The position numbers and the translations under genes are program-made. Positions 1 to 12,095 of a DNA stretch of 64,000 bases are shown one piece after another. Below the pieces are notes generated by a model. The model searched no databases, was not told the DNA's origin, and was given only the letters and a program-made list of their open reading frames with translations. Origin of the DNA: Desarmillaria ectypa (lineage: Eukaryota > Basidiomycota > Agaricomycetes > Agaricales > Physalacriaceae); NCBI GenBank assembly GCA_030407005.1, contig JAUDYN010000003.1:2976001-3040000 (forward strand), read 5' to 3'. Within the stretch, counting starts at the first letter, position 1. Every line of letters starts with the position of its first letter.

Positions 1-2461
1 GCTCACATGTTAGGTTCTGATAAGAAACTCCCGCAAATTCGTCGCATGCGTGACCTTCTCAGCCGTGGGATTGGAATTCATCACGGTGGTCTTCTACCAA
101 TCGTCAAAGAGGTAAACTGGCCATTTTGTGGCCTATTTTTCTACCTGAACCGCGATGCTAGCTTGTAGAAATATTGTTTGCAAGAGGATTGGTCAAGATC
201 TTGTTTGCAACTGAAACTTTCGCTATGGTGTGTCAGTTTTTTTTTTTTTTTTTTGGCTTCATGCTACTCCGCCCGACTCTTGAATATACAGGGCGTTAAC
301 ATGCCCGCAAAATGCGTTGTATTCTCCAGCATTCGCAAACATGATGGCAAGAGTTTCCGTGATATCCTTCCCGGAGAATATACGCAGATGGCCGGTCGTG
401 CTGGCCGTCGTGGTCTTGATCCCATCGGAACAGTGATCGTCGTAGCCGGTGATTCACTACCTGAGGTGAGTCGTTCTTAGGCTCCTTCCCGAATGTGTCA
501 GAATCTGACCCTTTTGCAGCAAGGGGCGTTGCATACCATGATGTTAGGAAAGCCTGGGAAACTCTCGTCTCAATTTAGACTCACTTACAACATGATTTTG
601 AACCTACTTCGAGTAGAAGCCTTGAAGGTCGAAGAAATGATCAAGAGAAGCTTCTCCGAAAACGCATCCCAGAGACTGTTACCAGATCAACAGAGAAAGG
701 TGACAGAGGTGTGTCAGCCGATTATTTTCAGGGTGGAGTTGCTGATATCTTCCATTTTCTAGAATGAAAAGATGCTCTCGACCATGGACAAGCTCCAATG
801 TGATGTGTGCAATGCAGACATCGAGTTATTTTATGACACATCACGATCTATTGTGGAATTTAACGAACTCCTCCTGTCTATGGCAACAAATAATCCGCAC
901 GGGCAAAAAGTAATGTCACCGGGACGAGTGGTGATTCTCCGTGACCACGTAAGCATATGCGCACCCTTGAATTACTTAGAATAATACTGATTCATATGCT
1001 AGCATTTTAAGATGAACAATGCTGCCATTCTGCTTAAGCGAACACCGATACAAACATCTGACCCTGCAAATGCGGACAAGTCTAAGAAGTATTTTGTCCT
1101 TGCCCTGGTGGATGAAGCCATCAAAGACAAGAAAAATGGTACGGATCTTGTCGACCACGACCACTTTTACTAAACTTTTCCAAGACCTTTCTCTCCAAGG
1201 TATCACCCCTCAATGGCCACCACTACCTGGTGCATTAGCCGTGAATAACTGGACATATGAACTAACTTCGGTCCCGCTGACAAGTATCTGCTTGGTAACT
1301 ACGCGTACGGTAAAAGTAAGTTATATATGTCATCACTTTTCGTGGAGCTCAATTCCGATTCGGTAAGGTCGACGTAAATACCATAGTCGATCGGCATATT
1401 ATCTCCGCTATGCGTGAAGGAGTGGTAGCTCTGGCCTCCATGGTCAGCGAATGGTCGAGTTCCGGGAATATTCCTGAAGTAGAATGGAGTAAAATGCGTT
1501 CCCTCGACTTCCAGGAAGTCTTGAGAAGCCGTAGTGCCTACGTGCAGAGAATTCAAAATCGATCCTGTCTCCTTTGTGAAAAGTTTGAGGATCATGTGAG
1601 TAGTTTTTTCGCCCTCTACATGCCAAGAGCCGACATCCTCAATGATTCTAGTATTCTAAAATACACGCGGAGAAAATATTACGAGCAAACATCGAGGATC
1701 TGAAGCTTGCTATTTCGGACCAAAATTTGGAGCTCATTCCTGATTACGAGCAGCGGATAGAAGTACTCAAAGACCTCAAATTTATCGATGCCAATTCAAC
1801 TGTTTTGCTTAAGGGCCGTGTGGCTTGTGAGGTACTTAATCCTGACTACCGTTGACACATTAAATAAATCTGGTGATAGATCAACTCCGCCAACGAACTA
1901 GTGCTCACAGAGTTAATTCTCGAGAACACACTGGCCAGCTACGAACCTGAGGAAGTTGTGGCATTATTATCGTGTTTTGTCTTCCAAGAGAAGACAGACA
2001 TCGAACCTGTTATTCCAGCAAAGCTCGAGGAAGGCAGGGATGCCATTTTGGCAATCAGCGAACGCATTGAACGGTTACAAGATAGACATAAAATCCCGGC
2101 CGAAGACTTTCGTAAGCTCAAATTTGGGCTAGTAGAGGTGGTTTACGAGTGGGCGAAAGGGATGGTGAGCTTTGACTGACATCTCATATACTAAAGCTCT
2201 CACACTACCGCAGCCATTTGAACAAATTACGGCCCTGACAGACGTTGCTGAGGGAAGCATTGTTCGAGTTATCACGCGTTTGGATGAAACATGTCGTGAA
2301 GTACGGGATGCAGCTAGAGTAATCGGAGATGCAGAACTGTTCAAGAAGATGGAGGAATCACAGATAAAGATAAAACGAGATAGTGCGTGTCTCTCACCAG
2401 AATCTGTACCAGACGCTTACTATCCTTCACAGTTGTATTTGCCGCAAGTTTGTACTTCTAA
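1..2461 (+). CDS. SKI2: Ski2 RNA helicase, C-terminal part (5' end outside window)
   Basis: DExH-box helicase of the Ski complex, which feeds RNA to the cytoplasmic exosome for 3'-5' decay. The window opens in frame inside helicase domain 2. The first exon carries the [11 protein letters not shown] motif, exon 2 carries LFATETFAM and exon 3 carries the arginine-finger motif [12 protein letters not shown]. The C-terminal DSHCT domain follows (about 1880-2461) and the protein ends in the family-typical RRDIVFAASLY-like tail (here [12 protein letters not shown]). Exons read by eye: 1-111, 162-227, 292-465, 520-708, 763-948, 1003-1138, one starting near 1185 or 1200, others through about 1361-1595 and 1643-1830, then 1880-2164, 2214-2382 and 2433-2461. 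The middle insertion has the arch-like low conservation that separates Ski2 from Mtr4. Mtr4 is the main alternative, but the tail and the DSHCT sequence fit Ski2 better. The first half of the protein lies upstream of the window. Confidence 0.9.
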
Positions 2462-2724
2462 CATTACTGTACTACTGGATTTCTATTTCCATCTTAACGT
2501 GCATTTAACGTCTCTGTCAATCAAGCAACCAATTTCTTGTCGCTGTTCATAAAGAAGACGTCGCCTCTGTCAACTCGCTGTCAGGTAGAAGGTGCTAAAC
2601 CTGGCAATGATCTGAAATCACCTTCCAGTCTGGATTCCTAAATAGGCAATTCTTCTTTCACATGATCTGCGAGCTTCTACGCGACGCGTCTGTGACGTCA
2701 TCTGTCCTCTTTTGACATTGGACC

Positions 2725-4548
2725 ATGATGCAAGCGAAACCCGACGGCCCACGATCTACCTCACGAATCACCAACAACTCATCCCAGATGGGTGATTTAT
2801 GTACTGTACAACCCACAGCCAGCAAAAAACGAAAACGAACATCAGGACACAACGAATTTCCGGACGCTGAAGTGCTACTACCGGATGGCGCAGATGACAA
2901 TACGAAGCCAAGAAGAGTCAATCCTCTCCGTATATGCGCTATTTCTTCAACTTCATTGTATGCTAACTCTATCGTCGTCTTATAGATCTGGCTGCTCGGC
3001 TTGGACCTGATCTCGTTCGCGAAATGGAAGTACACATCAAACCGGGCGCATATATGCCATCTTTTTCAATCAGGAAGGACCTTCAAGAGCGTTATAATGT
3101 TGACCGTCGTCATTTGTATGATTACTTCCATTCAAGGGGTGCGTTTTAGGTCGTTGGGTACGGAGCATTGACTCATTTATCTTTAGGTCTTCGGGTCGCT
3201 AAAGAGGAGAGATTTAACAATCTCACTAGAAGTAGGATACAGAAGGCTCAGCTTGCTGCTTCCGGGGCAGAGGTAGGGATTTGTAGCCTTTCACCCGTCA
3301 TCGGCTATTCGCTGATCGTTTTGCAAGAACTCGGCTACCACCCGACCAGCGAAGACAAACCGGAAGCGACCTGTCAAGGCGAAACGTACAGTCTTAGCTC
3401 CTATGACTACGAACGCTCCTGTATCGGTTCCGAGCGCGACCGCAAACGATGATTCTGCTGGCACGCAAAATTGCACTGTTCCTCCAGGACGTCCTCTGGA
3501 AAAGTCTCGCCTTCCTAATTCTCCTATATCGACTCTTCATATTAATGCATCTCCGCCGCGTTCCCTTAATATCGCCGATGTTTACACGCCCCAGCCGACC
3601 ACGTCCTGTAACTCTAGCGATATACCTGAATCTTCTTCCCTTCAATGTGAAAAATCTGCCTCTTCTTCGGCGCTGTCCTATCCTAGCGAAACACTTGATT
3701 CTTCCTTGCCTCGTCGTGAAAGATCTTTCCCACCTGCTGCACTGTCGTACCCTAAATTATCGGAGCTAAGCACCGCAGTACCTTCTCTCGACTCTTCGCT
3801 CGAAACATCTCCTGGATCCTGTGACATACTAGATGGTTCCGGCACCTTCATCCTGCCGTCAGACGATTATTTCTCCCCTTTCGATCCCGTCACTGAGATG
3901 GATACGACTGACTACCTGGCACCATTTGATTACGATACGTTACCCCCTTGTGACGAGAAGGACTATTTGATACCGCCTGAAGGCCAACTTCTGGAGCCAG
4001 AACAGCAAGCAGATGTATACGAACTAATTAACCAGGCTGCAAAGCTCTCCCTGAAGGGGCCGGAGTCGCTTGGCACGTATAAAGTATACATGGAGCTACG
4101 GAGGCGTGTTTACTACGACGCTTTGGTTCCAGGAGACGAACAATATTGTGAAAAACAAAGTGAAAGCGTCGAAAATAACATTGACTTTTTCAATTTTACA
4201 GAAGTCGACCTCGGGAATTGGATCCATGCGGCATTCATGGACGACCCATTCAATGTAACTTCCACCCCTCATCATCCCTCGACTGCCTATGGTCGCATCA
4301 CACCGGGTTTCGCTCCCCGTTCGTCCATTCCAGACGCCATGACCTCGCCTGCTTGCATCCCTTTTCACTCAATTACCAAGCAAGGTTTACCTGGGTACAT
4401 CTCTTCGTCAGATTCCATTGAGACCGAAAGACGGCATCAATCTGCTCTGCACCGACGGTTCGCATGGCCAGATGGTTTCTCCGTCGGCTCTGGCCATCGA
4501 AGCAGACCGATGAGAGCTAGATCTGTGTCTACCAGCGGTGGTATTTGA
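2725..4548 (+). CDS. Homeodomain-like protein, function unknown
   Basis: Four exons close in frame (2725-2929, 2986-3138, 3187-3272, 3328-4548), giving about 554 residues. The N-terminus has a basic patch (KKRKR). Residues about 70-135 form the only clearly folded part: a predicted helix, then SIRKDLQERYNVDRRHLYDY and FHSRGLRV. This resembles helices 2 and 3 of a homeodomain, with RRHLYDYFHSRG in the place of the usual WFxNRR recognition helix. A second basic segment rich in K and R follows at the start of exon 4 (RKRPVKAKR), a plausible nuclear localisation signal. The remaining 400 residues are Ser/Pro/Asp-rich and look disordered. I do not recognise a named family. A DNA-binding transcription factor is an inference from the helix pattern and the basic patches. 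Confidence 0.7.
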
Positions 4549-4922
4549 AGGAAGGAGTGATGTTCTCCATACTATGCACATAACCTTTTCCGTCGACAGG
4601 CGCCGATATGGCTTCCTGGTATAACTCCGTTGCGCACGATACCCGCATGCGATCCCATTTTACCTCTGTACACAATATCTCGCCCGGAACTTGTCAAGGA
4701 CACATGGTTCTCCGGAATATTATACACCTCGCTACGTTTACGACAGGTGGAACTATATTACTGTACATGCTATATCATCATTCATGTGACGGGAATCAAT
4801 CAATACAGCAAAGGGTGATGATTATATGCTACATGACATGGTCCGAACTGAAAACCAGCCGTGTTCTTGAAAGATGCTATGCGAAAAGTTGATGGAAAGA
4901 GGAAAGACATGAGAATGCAAGA
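4549..4922. other. Convergent 3' intergenic region
   Basis: This stretch lies between the ends of two converging genes. I see no coding exon, RNA gene or repeat in it. It probably holds both 3' untranslated regions. Confidence 0.5.
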
Positions 4923-5951
4923 CTAATAACGCCCCATGCCGTCACTGTCGACAGAGTGAGTCATGGGGAAATCTGACTGTGGATGATGACTCGATGAACC
5001 CTGCCAAGGATCAAGATCACAATGGGCAGAAGAGCCGACAGCCGCCTCTAGTGACGCAGCAAACTCCATCATACGAAAATTAGGTTTACGGATAGGACGC
5101 GGTTGATGAATGGGAATAGATGACGGAACAGTGAAGGATAAAGGTGGCGCTGGTGGTGCTTGTTGTTGTTGTGGGAATGGAGGTTGGTAGACAGTCCGCC
5201 AGTCAGACGGATCCGGCAGATTATAATCCATCGATGTCAACGGCGAAGGAGTGACATCCGAAGGAGAGATCTCAGCGTTGTCATCACGTCCGAATATGAT
5301 GGGCGGTGCACACCGAGTATCGATGATGAGGTCCTGGTAAAGGCCCTGCTCCTCGGAAAGCACCGAATGAATGCCGTGCTCGTAATCATGAACGTAGAGT
5401 GGCTCGAGTGGAGTGAGCTTGTCTCTGAAGAAGGATTCCTGGGAATCGTGACCAAGTGATTCGAACGATGAGCATGGCGAGTCCATCATTGGGGAGTAAG
5501 CCCACTCTGTCTGTCTATCGCGCGCCTGGGAGCTGTTATGTGATATCGATGCCATACAGGGATAGTCTTCCTCCATCTCCTCGTCCATGCTCTCCAGCCC
5601 CATGGGTCTGGACGAGAGCACAGTGCCCGACGTCATGCGTGAGATGGGTGAATAGAAATCTGTGTGGTATGGTGGGTGATGATTCATTGAAGATGAAGGA
5701 CCCTGGTCCTGTGGCCGCGAGTTTATGTTTAAAGAATCAGGAACCGCATAAACTGCACCGCTGCCGGGATGATCTCCTGAGGAATAGACTAGGGGGTCGG
5801 TCTGATGTTTCCAATAGTCTGACATATCATGCCCTGGAATAAAAGGTGAGGTCCGGGTCTGGAGAAGAACAAAGGCCATGGACCTACCTAGAGGAGAGAA
5901 GCGGGACGCATGCCGTGAGGACTCGGGAGGATAAGGATAATAGTGGAGCAT
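4923..5951 (-). CDS. Low-complexity protein, function unknown
   Basis: Reading leftward from the ATG at 5949-5951 gives [17 protein letters not shown] and continues to TAG at 4923. The frame stays open further upstream but contains no other ATG, so 5951 is the best start. A 54-nt segment at 5834-5887 starts GTAGGT, ends CCAG, is a multiple of three and has no stop. It is probably an intron: removing it gives about 324 residues, keeping it about 342. The protein is rich in Ser, Pro, His, Tyr and Met, with a short Gln run (QQQQ) near residue 260 and acidic patches (MDEEMEED). There is no signal peptide, membrane segment or known domain. It may be a disordered regulatory protein; I do not recognise a family. 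Confidence 0.6.
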   Translation of the reverse strand: MLHYYPYPPESSRHASRFSPLGRSMAFVLLQTRTSPFIPGHDMSDYWKHQTDPLVYSSGDHPGSGAVYAVPDSLNINSRPQDQGPSSSMNHHPPYHTDFYSPISRMTSGTVLSSRPMGLESMDEEMEEDYPCMASISHNSSQARDRQTEWAYSPMMDSPCSSFESLGHDSQESFFRDKLTPLEPLYVHDYEHGIHSVLSEEQGLYQDLIIDTRCAPPIIFGRDDNAEISPSDVTPSPLTSMDYNLPDPSDWRTVYQPPFPQQQQAPPAPPLSFTVPSSIPIHQPRPIRKPNFRMMEFAASLEAAVGSSAHCDLDPWQGSSSHHPQSDFPMTHSVDSDGMGRY

Positions 5952-7189
5952 TTGCGGATGAGTGAGAGCGGGTCCTGGGTTGAAAAGAAACAACCGTGAA
6001 ACCTTGACGGATAGGACTTTATAGTGACGCGGCGTTTCAACGCCCTAATTATTTATTCGAAAACCTTCCGCGTCTTCCTTGAGATACATATTGTGGCGCT
6101 GATCAGGGTTGAACGTTATTGAACAATGGGGAATCAGGCAACCACGTTGTGCGCTGTAGACTGGGGGAAAGTTTAAATGTGAGTTCCGGGAAGGTTACCG
6201 ATTCTCAGAGCACCTGAGACGCCTGGCAAAGGACGTTTCGAATGTCATGTCAAATTACAAGTAACAAGAGAGGGAGCCATATCGGGGAAATCGCTGGAGA
6301 CCTTGTATGATATAGCGGGGTACTAGTACCGAAAGGCGATGAGTAGGGTCACACAGAAGGAACAAAGGCTCACCATAGGGCGGATTCGCGGAAGAAACGA
6401 TACCAACTGATTGACGTAATGCATAATTATAGTTGAAGAACCATTCCACCAGAATCCGATGCCGTTCACAAGTCGCAGCTCTTGTTCTGTCCCACCTCAA
6501 AACATTTGATCACACAAGTGTAGCTTCTCCTATAGCATCCTTGACGACCAGCCCTATGGTATCACACAAAGGCCCTTGTCTTCAATATGCCACTGAGTAC
6601 AAACGAATCCATCGACCTCAGCGATGGATGCTGATCCTGTCTCCTGTCGCTGTCATGCCCTGAGATAAGTCAGCACTGCGGAAAACTGTGTTAATCATCA
6701 ATTACCTAGGCTGCGAGCTGTGTGACAGAATAAACGCATGTCATGTCCCCGGTAGGCCCGGGACCGTAGCTCCCCATCTTTACCCTGAGATTCCACGGTG
6801 CTAGGAAAAGAGAGATTGTAGGAGATAGCTGTTACTACGATCTAGTGCGCTTATGTAACAACACGTGGCATTATTGCGATCCAGAGAAGTTGCAAGGCTC
6901 AAACACTTGCAACCGAGTCATACATTATGTAATTCGATAAAAAGCAATTATTTGAATGAGAAAAGGAATGAGTGTTGCGAGGTAACATTATTATCGCTTG
7001 TCTGCACCGTCAACTCCCAAATAATACCGCCAGTACTCCACAAAAAGACAGCCCCACGCTATTTCCAGTTAAAGTGGGAAACATTCGGAATAAAACCTCC
7101 GCAAACGACATCTTTATCTTACAAAAAAAAAAAACAGCAGAAGGACGAAAGGAATTTGGAAGAAAAAGTGAGCGTTGAACAGTTGTTGC
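5952..7189. other. Long intergenic region without a recognisable gene
   Basis: About 1.2 kb between two leftward genes. It holds the upstream region of the low-complexity gene at 4923-5951. The open frames here are short, start mostly at non-ATG codons and resemble no family. An A-rich run sits near 7121-7134. I see nothing else. Confidence 0.5.
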
Positions 7190-8098
7190 TCACTCAGCCA
7201 CTACCAATCCTCCCATAGCCCTGTTGACATCGCCTATGACGTTGTCCACACCGCCTCTCGCACCACCATTGGCGGCGCTGCCTCCATTCAAAACTCTCGG
7301 TCCCAAAGCTGGATGCCTGACGCCCAGCGCAGCACCCAGCATCCTCTTTCCAGGGTTGCCAATCCTAGGACCCCCTGCGAGACCATTCATATCTGGATTC
7401 AAACTCGTCGCAAGAATAGCCGGATCAGATGGAGGATTGACATTCTTCACAGCCTCACCCAGGGATGAGCTAATCAGGGAGTTGAGCGTTGGATGACTGG
7501 GAAGACTAGGCAAGGTAGGCGACGGCTGATCACGCCCATTCTGTTGTGTCTGAAACTCCGGAATGTTGACATTCTGCACGTTGCCGGGACGGTAACCGGT
7601 GTTGGCGGAGATGGAGCCTCGGTTGGGGAAGACGGAAATGGAGGCTGAACGGTTATTGTGACGAGATGGGTTGTTGGGATTGTGTTGGCTGCGCGAATTG
7701 ACGTTTTGGATGACGGTCTGTGCATCTGCACCATCGTATGGCCTTACGCTGGCGCTGACCCCGTTGGGTGCAGTGAGAATGCGAGGCGGGAATGCAAGGG
7801 TCTGTAGATACGCCCGCTTAGCTGAAGGAGGAAAATATTAGCATAAAGCACAAGGAAAAGATGTAAAACGGGAGCAATTGAGGCAGGAATGTTGGATCGG
7901 TGACTCACCGGTTGGTGCATCCTGGAAGACAATCAACAAACTGGTATCGTCAAGCCATTTGATCTTGAAGCCACCACTGACGCCCTCCCAATCCGAGAAG
8001 GCGCTCTGGATGTCCTTTGTCTTCAGCTCTTTGGGGAAGCCACTGAGATAAAGAATACGCGTTACTGATGCGGAGAGTCCTGCTAGTGCGGCAGCCAT
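7190..8098 (-). CDS. RNA-binding protein with PARN-type RRM
   Basis: Two exons (8098-7909 and 7821-7190) join in frame to 273 residues starting MAAALAGLSASV. Residues about 12-75 match the RRM-like domain of poly(A)-specific ribonuclease PARN: ILYLSGFPKELKTKDIQ, then FKIKWLDDTSLLIVFQD, then AKRAYLQTL. PARN has the equivalent signature FPKEWKTSDL and ISWIDDTSAF. The exonuclease domains of PARN are absent, so this is not a deadenylase by itself. The rest is Asn/Pro/Gly-rich and probably disordered, with a short repeat-like NGGSAANGGARGG. It could bind mRNA caps or poly(A) or recruit a partner nuclease, but that is inference. The R3HCC1-type RRM is another possible relative. Confidence 0.75.
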
Positions 8099-8652
8099 AG
8101 GAAATGATAAGACTTGATAACTATAAAAAGGGCCGAAAGCGAATGGGCGAAAGGCGAGGAATAATGGGTTCCCCAACAGCTGCTGGTTCTAGTGAGCTTT
8201 CAAGTGAATAAGCGGTTCAATGAAGCGCTGGACGTTATGTAGGTTCCGATAGAGCTTGCGCACAAGCGCAAGGCTGAAATAAAAGGGCAGATAAGGGTAA
8301 GCTGGTAGAAAAATGACCTGGTGAAAGCGAGTGGGAGGTTTTGAAAGTTGCGAATGTTTTACAAGAAGGCGACTTGTCTCAAGCCCTTTCACATCAAAAG
8401 TATGTAATACAAACTTTCCCACGAGCCTATTCCAGGGGTGGCATTTTCCTCACACTAAGTATACCTATAAATTATTCTATGCACGACGGAGGGGACATAG
8501 AAAAGCTACGCGAACAATAATATCTGCAGTCACAGCAAAAATGACGATCTATACGCAAGTACACGTGTCCCTGTCTACATAAAATTAAACTGAATGATCC
8601 CGACCTACAAACCAAAATGAAACAAAAAATATAACCATAATACGAACAAGTT
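8099..8652. other. Intergenic region between two leftward genes
   Basis: This holds the promoter of the PARN-RRM-like gene (right after 8098) and the 3' untranslated region of the SIKE-like gene (left of 8653). I see no further exon or RNA gene. Confidence 0.45.
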
Positions 8653-10123
8653 TCATCTGCTCAGGTCGAGCGTCGAGCCACCTTGTGATGGCCAAATGCG
8701 ATCAGACATGACTGGTGGTGCAGGCGATGGAGGTTGATTGGACCATAGGCTTTGAGGCGGGGGTGCTGGTCCTGCGCCTGCACCGCCTATAGCACCTCGA
8801 CCCAATCCCCCTCGTTGTCCAGTAGTACCAAACATTCCTGGACGTCTGCCTTGAGTACCAGTTCGCACGCCGGGGAAATCCAAGGCTCTTTGGAGCCTTG
8901 TACCCACATCATTTGTTTGTCCCGGCTGTGGTGTGGTAGAGACCTGGTATGGCTGCGGCTGCTGACTAGCGCCATTAGTAGGCCACCAGACATCACCACT
9001 ATCCTCTCTACCATGCCCAACAGTCCTCTGACGTTGAGAAAGCTCCGGATGCCTCCTCCGTTCCATTCTCTCGATCTCCGCCTCCACATCGATGCCAGTC
9101 TCTGCGATACTTGAGGGGTCGATACCCAGCATTTTCCTCAGCTCGCGGTTCTCCCGCTCCAGCCGTGAGATCTCGCATTCGCGTTCTATGGCCCAGTCTT
9201 CCCTCCCAGAGGCATTTGTATAACTTGCATGCTCGTCTAACGCATCCAAAAGGGACTGGAGTTCGACGGGATCGATGAGCAGGTCCGAAGAGCCATCTTC
9301 ATATTCAGCCTCGGATTGAGACAGTAAATGACGGGGTTCTGCGTCAGGGTTTTCCCCGGCCATGGAGCGAAGCAGATTCCGGAGGTTGTGTGATAGTCGC
9401 TCAAGTGACCGCGCCATGTTAGTCGATGATGACAGGTCTGCAGATAGTGTTTGGTTTTCACGAGCCATAAGCAAGCCTTCATAGTGTCTTGTAAGCGTCA
9501 GTTCATGCTGTTGAGCTGCCAACTGCAAAACTGCGATTAAACAAATATTACAGAGAAACATAAAGCAGAACTTGCGGCATGGTTCCTAAACTTGGTCATG
9601 ACAGTGTCCATCGTTCCTTCATACTCCTTGAGTAACATGCTCAGTTGCTTGTTCTCGTGCAACAGTGTCTGGTTTTCGATGATGATTTGCGCGTTCATCC
9701 TCTCCAACTCAGACTCGAATACCTCTGTGAGGTCGTCTGAATGCTATCCCCACAGAATCATGGCATCCCTGACGCACCTTTTGTAATATCCGTATTAAAG
9801 CGTCTCAGAACAAAACCGGCGCTATTGTGAGCGGCTTGGGTCTGGAAAGAAAAGAAGCGTTATGGACATGGCGGCAAAACAGTTACAGGTGAACGCACCT
9901 GAAGAGATCTAGCCTGGGACTGGAGAGCCGCAGTAAGCTTCTGGTTGTGCGCGAGTTGCTCGCTGAGTTCGTGAACAAGCTGCCATACGCGCATGAGCTC
10001 GCTGTCCATCTTGTCGTCGAATGAGTGAAGCCGGAGGGTGCGAAAGGTGGTACTGTTGCCAACCAAAGAGGAAGGCAACACCCTCGGTCTCAAACTCGAG
10101 ACAACATCACGCACTGGTGGCAT
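8653..10123 (-). CDS. SIKE/FGFR1OP2-family coiled-coil protein (STRIPAK subunit)
   Basis: Four exons (10123-9899, 9841-9778, 9724-9572, 9530-8653) close in frame to 439 residues. The family signature is the coiled coil [19 protein letters not shown] followed by [17 protein letters not shown], which parallels the ENKELRTSLEEHQ / LIMSKYREQM stretch of human FGFR1OP2. SIKE/FGFR1OP2 proteins, called SCI1 in Sordaria, are small coiled-coil subunits of the STRIPAK phosphatase-kinase complex, which controls cell fusion, fruiting and nuclear-envelope signalling. A second heptad-like segment ([19 protein letters not shown]) follows. The C-terminal third is Gly/Pro/Gln-rich and disordered, so this protein is about twice as long as the animal members. 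The exon 3 donor (GTTCTG) is weak but its junction restores the frame. Confidence 0.75.
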
Positions 10124-10401
10124 TCCAGTTACCCCTATCCGATTCGAGTCCTAGTACGCTATCCTCTGGGTGCTGGAACAAGTCGTCTGTTTAAATGCTC
10201 TAGACATATATCCGTTACTGCGATCCCGGAACTATTTATTGGACTCGACAGCTTAAAGTTACACGGCTGATCATATTTCGATTCTGGAACGCTGAAGGAA
10301 CGAGGTAAGCAGATTTTTCAAGGGATACTGGTACCCTTCCTTTCTATCTGTATTAGATTTTCTACCCACATTCGTCTGCTCTAGATCCTTACTACACATG
10401 C
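10124..10401. promoter_or_regulatory. Shared divergent promoter region
   Basis: 278 bp separate the starts of the leftward SIKE-like gene and the rightward F-box-like gene, so both promoters must lie here or overlap the 5' exons. No specific motif is claimed. Confidence 0.4.
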
Positions 10402-12095
10402 ATGTCTCTTTTCACCACCCTCCCCGCTGAGCTTTACTCGGATATTCTCTCCCACGTCCCGGAGCTGTCCCTCCAGAAGACTATCTTGTCACTGTCTCGC
10501 GCCATCCCTTATTCGCCCATACCTCTTCATGATATTTTCAGACACATCAGGCTCTCTCGTCCTGATCAAGTTGTCCAATTATACCACCGTTTACGCACAA
10601 CCACCACCAATGATGACAACTCTGCGAGTATAAATATCGATCCTGCCACGTCATGGGTTCGTAGCTTCTCGCTAGAAACTTGGGTTGCTGACGCGAACAT
10701 TGTGATAAATATCGTTGGCCTACTGACAGAGATCAGTAAACTGACTTTATGGGTCGGCCCTATGAATTTTACCCCGGAAGATCTGGAAGGGCTGATAACC
10801 AAACTGAAAAGGGATATGAAGCAGCTTAGGGTGCTCGAGCTCCGATTCAGGCCCTAGTAAGTCGCTACACGAAGCAATCTTCAAGTCTCTTAACCCACCT
10901 CACAGCGTACAAAAGGCTACATACCTTCAGTTCTTGAAGGTGGGTCAGATATCGCTGTCGGGGTTCAGCATTCAATAATCGTTTCATTCAGGGTTCATAT
11001 TTCGACAGCACGCTCTTGGCTATTGCCTACTGGCCTCACCCAACTCTCCGATCCCTTTCCATCGTACAAGATCCCCCGGATCTGATTCAAGTACAGGTTG
11101 CGCCAGGACAGTCATTTGCTCAACCAATCGTCTTCTTTCGTCTCGACCACACTTTCTCTTCGCTTCTCCTCTGCCCTCACATCAGCGCCTTGCGTTTTCG
11201 TCTTCCTTCACGGGCATTGGTTCGCGCGGTCACAAACAACTTACCGCGCACTTATTCTCACATTCGTGTCCTTGACTTGTCTACGACCAGCACCTATGAC
11301 GCAGATATCGATACGATAGTTACAAAATTCTCCAAACTAGAACATCTCATATTGGACGGATGCTCTGCACTTCATGATGCCCTAGGTGGCCCGCCCTTGG
11401 AAGGTCATGGTGTGCGTGAGGAATGGTATGGCCTTGGTAAGCGATGCGCTCTTGGGGGCGCACGACGTGCCAAAGAGCGGGAAAAGATGGTTAAGCAGTG
11501 GCTGGAAACTAATCGGGAACATGAACAGGCAGCAGCAACCGAGTCCACCACAAAGAAACCAAAAAAGGGTAGGAAGGGGTTAGCCACGGCTACCATATCT
11601 CTCCGGTCCGCATCACCATCTCCGTCCCAAGTCCCCGGTCCTTCGAGATTATCACCATCAGTTATTCTTCCTCAGAAAGTCCGCATAGTTCCATCTGCGC
11701 CGACACTCAAATCACTCTCAATTGCCCTCCCCAATACTCCGGTAAACCTCCATGATGATATTCTCTCCGCGTTTGATCGTGGCTGGAAAGATGGTCTTGC
11801 TCAGCTTGCAAATACAAGACGGAGAATCCTACATGCGTGGATGCAGAGGAACACAAGTACCAAAGATGATAAGACCGATACCAAAGTAGCCAAGTTTGAT
11901 GACGACGAGGATGAATGGGATGGATTAAACGGGCTAGAAGATGTGGAGTTGGATGATTTAGAGGTCGAGGATCGATTTGTGGAGGAATGCGGGGTTCCGG
12001 TGCTGTGCCTACTTGGCCCCGACTCGGAAGATAGTCATCACACGGGATGTGGACATCAGATGTCGACTTTGGCAGAGCTTGCTCGTATGACTTAG
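10402..12095 (+). CDS. F-box-like protein
   Basis: Three exons (10402-10856, 10906-10939, 10992-12095) close in frame to 530 residues. The N-terminus MSLFTTLPAELYSDILSHV has the F-box pattern LPxELxxxIL. F-box proteins use this segment to bind Skp1 in SCF ubiquitin ligases. The middle contains loosely repeated Leu-rich stretches (RVLELRF, PTLRSLSIV, IRVLDLSTT, LEHLILDGC, LKSLSIAL) like the degenerate leucine-rich repeats of agaricomycete F-box proteins. A Lys-rich segment (TKKPKKGRKG) lies near residue 335, and the tail is acidic (DDDEDEWDGLNGLEDVELDD). The F-box family is heavily expanded in mushrooms, so the substrate cannot be guessed. Confidence 0.6.

Noticed and set aside
238..254. Long poly-T run
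   Set aside because: It lies within the second Ski2 intron as a pyrimidine tract; no sign of a retro-element.
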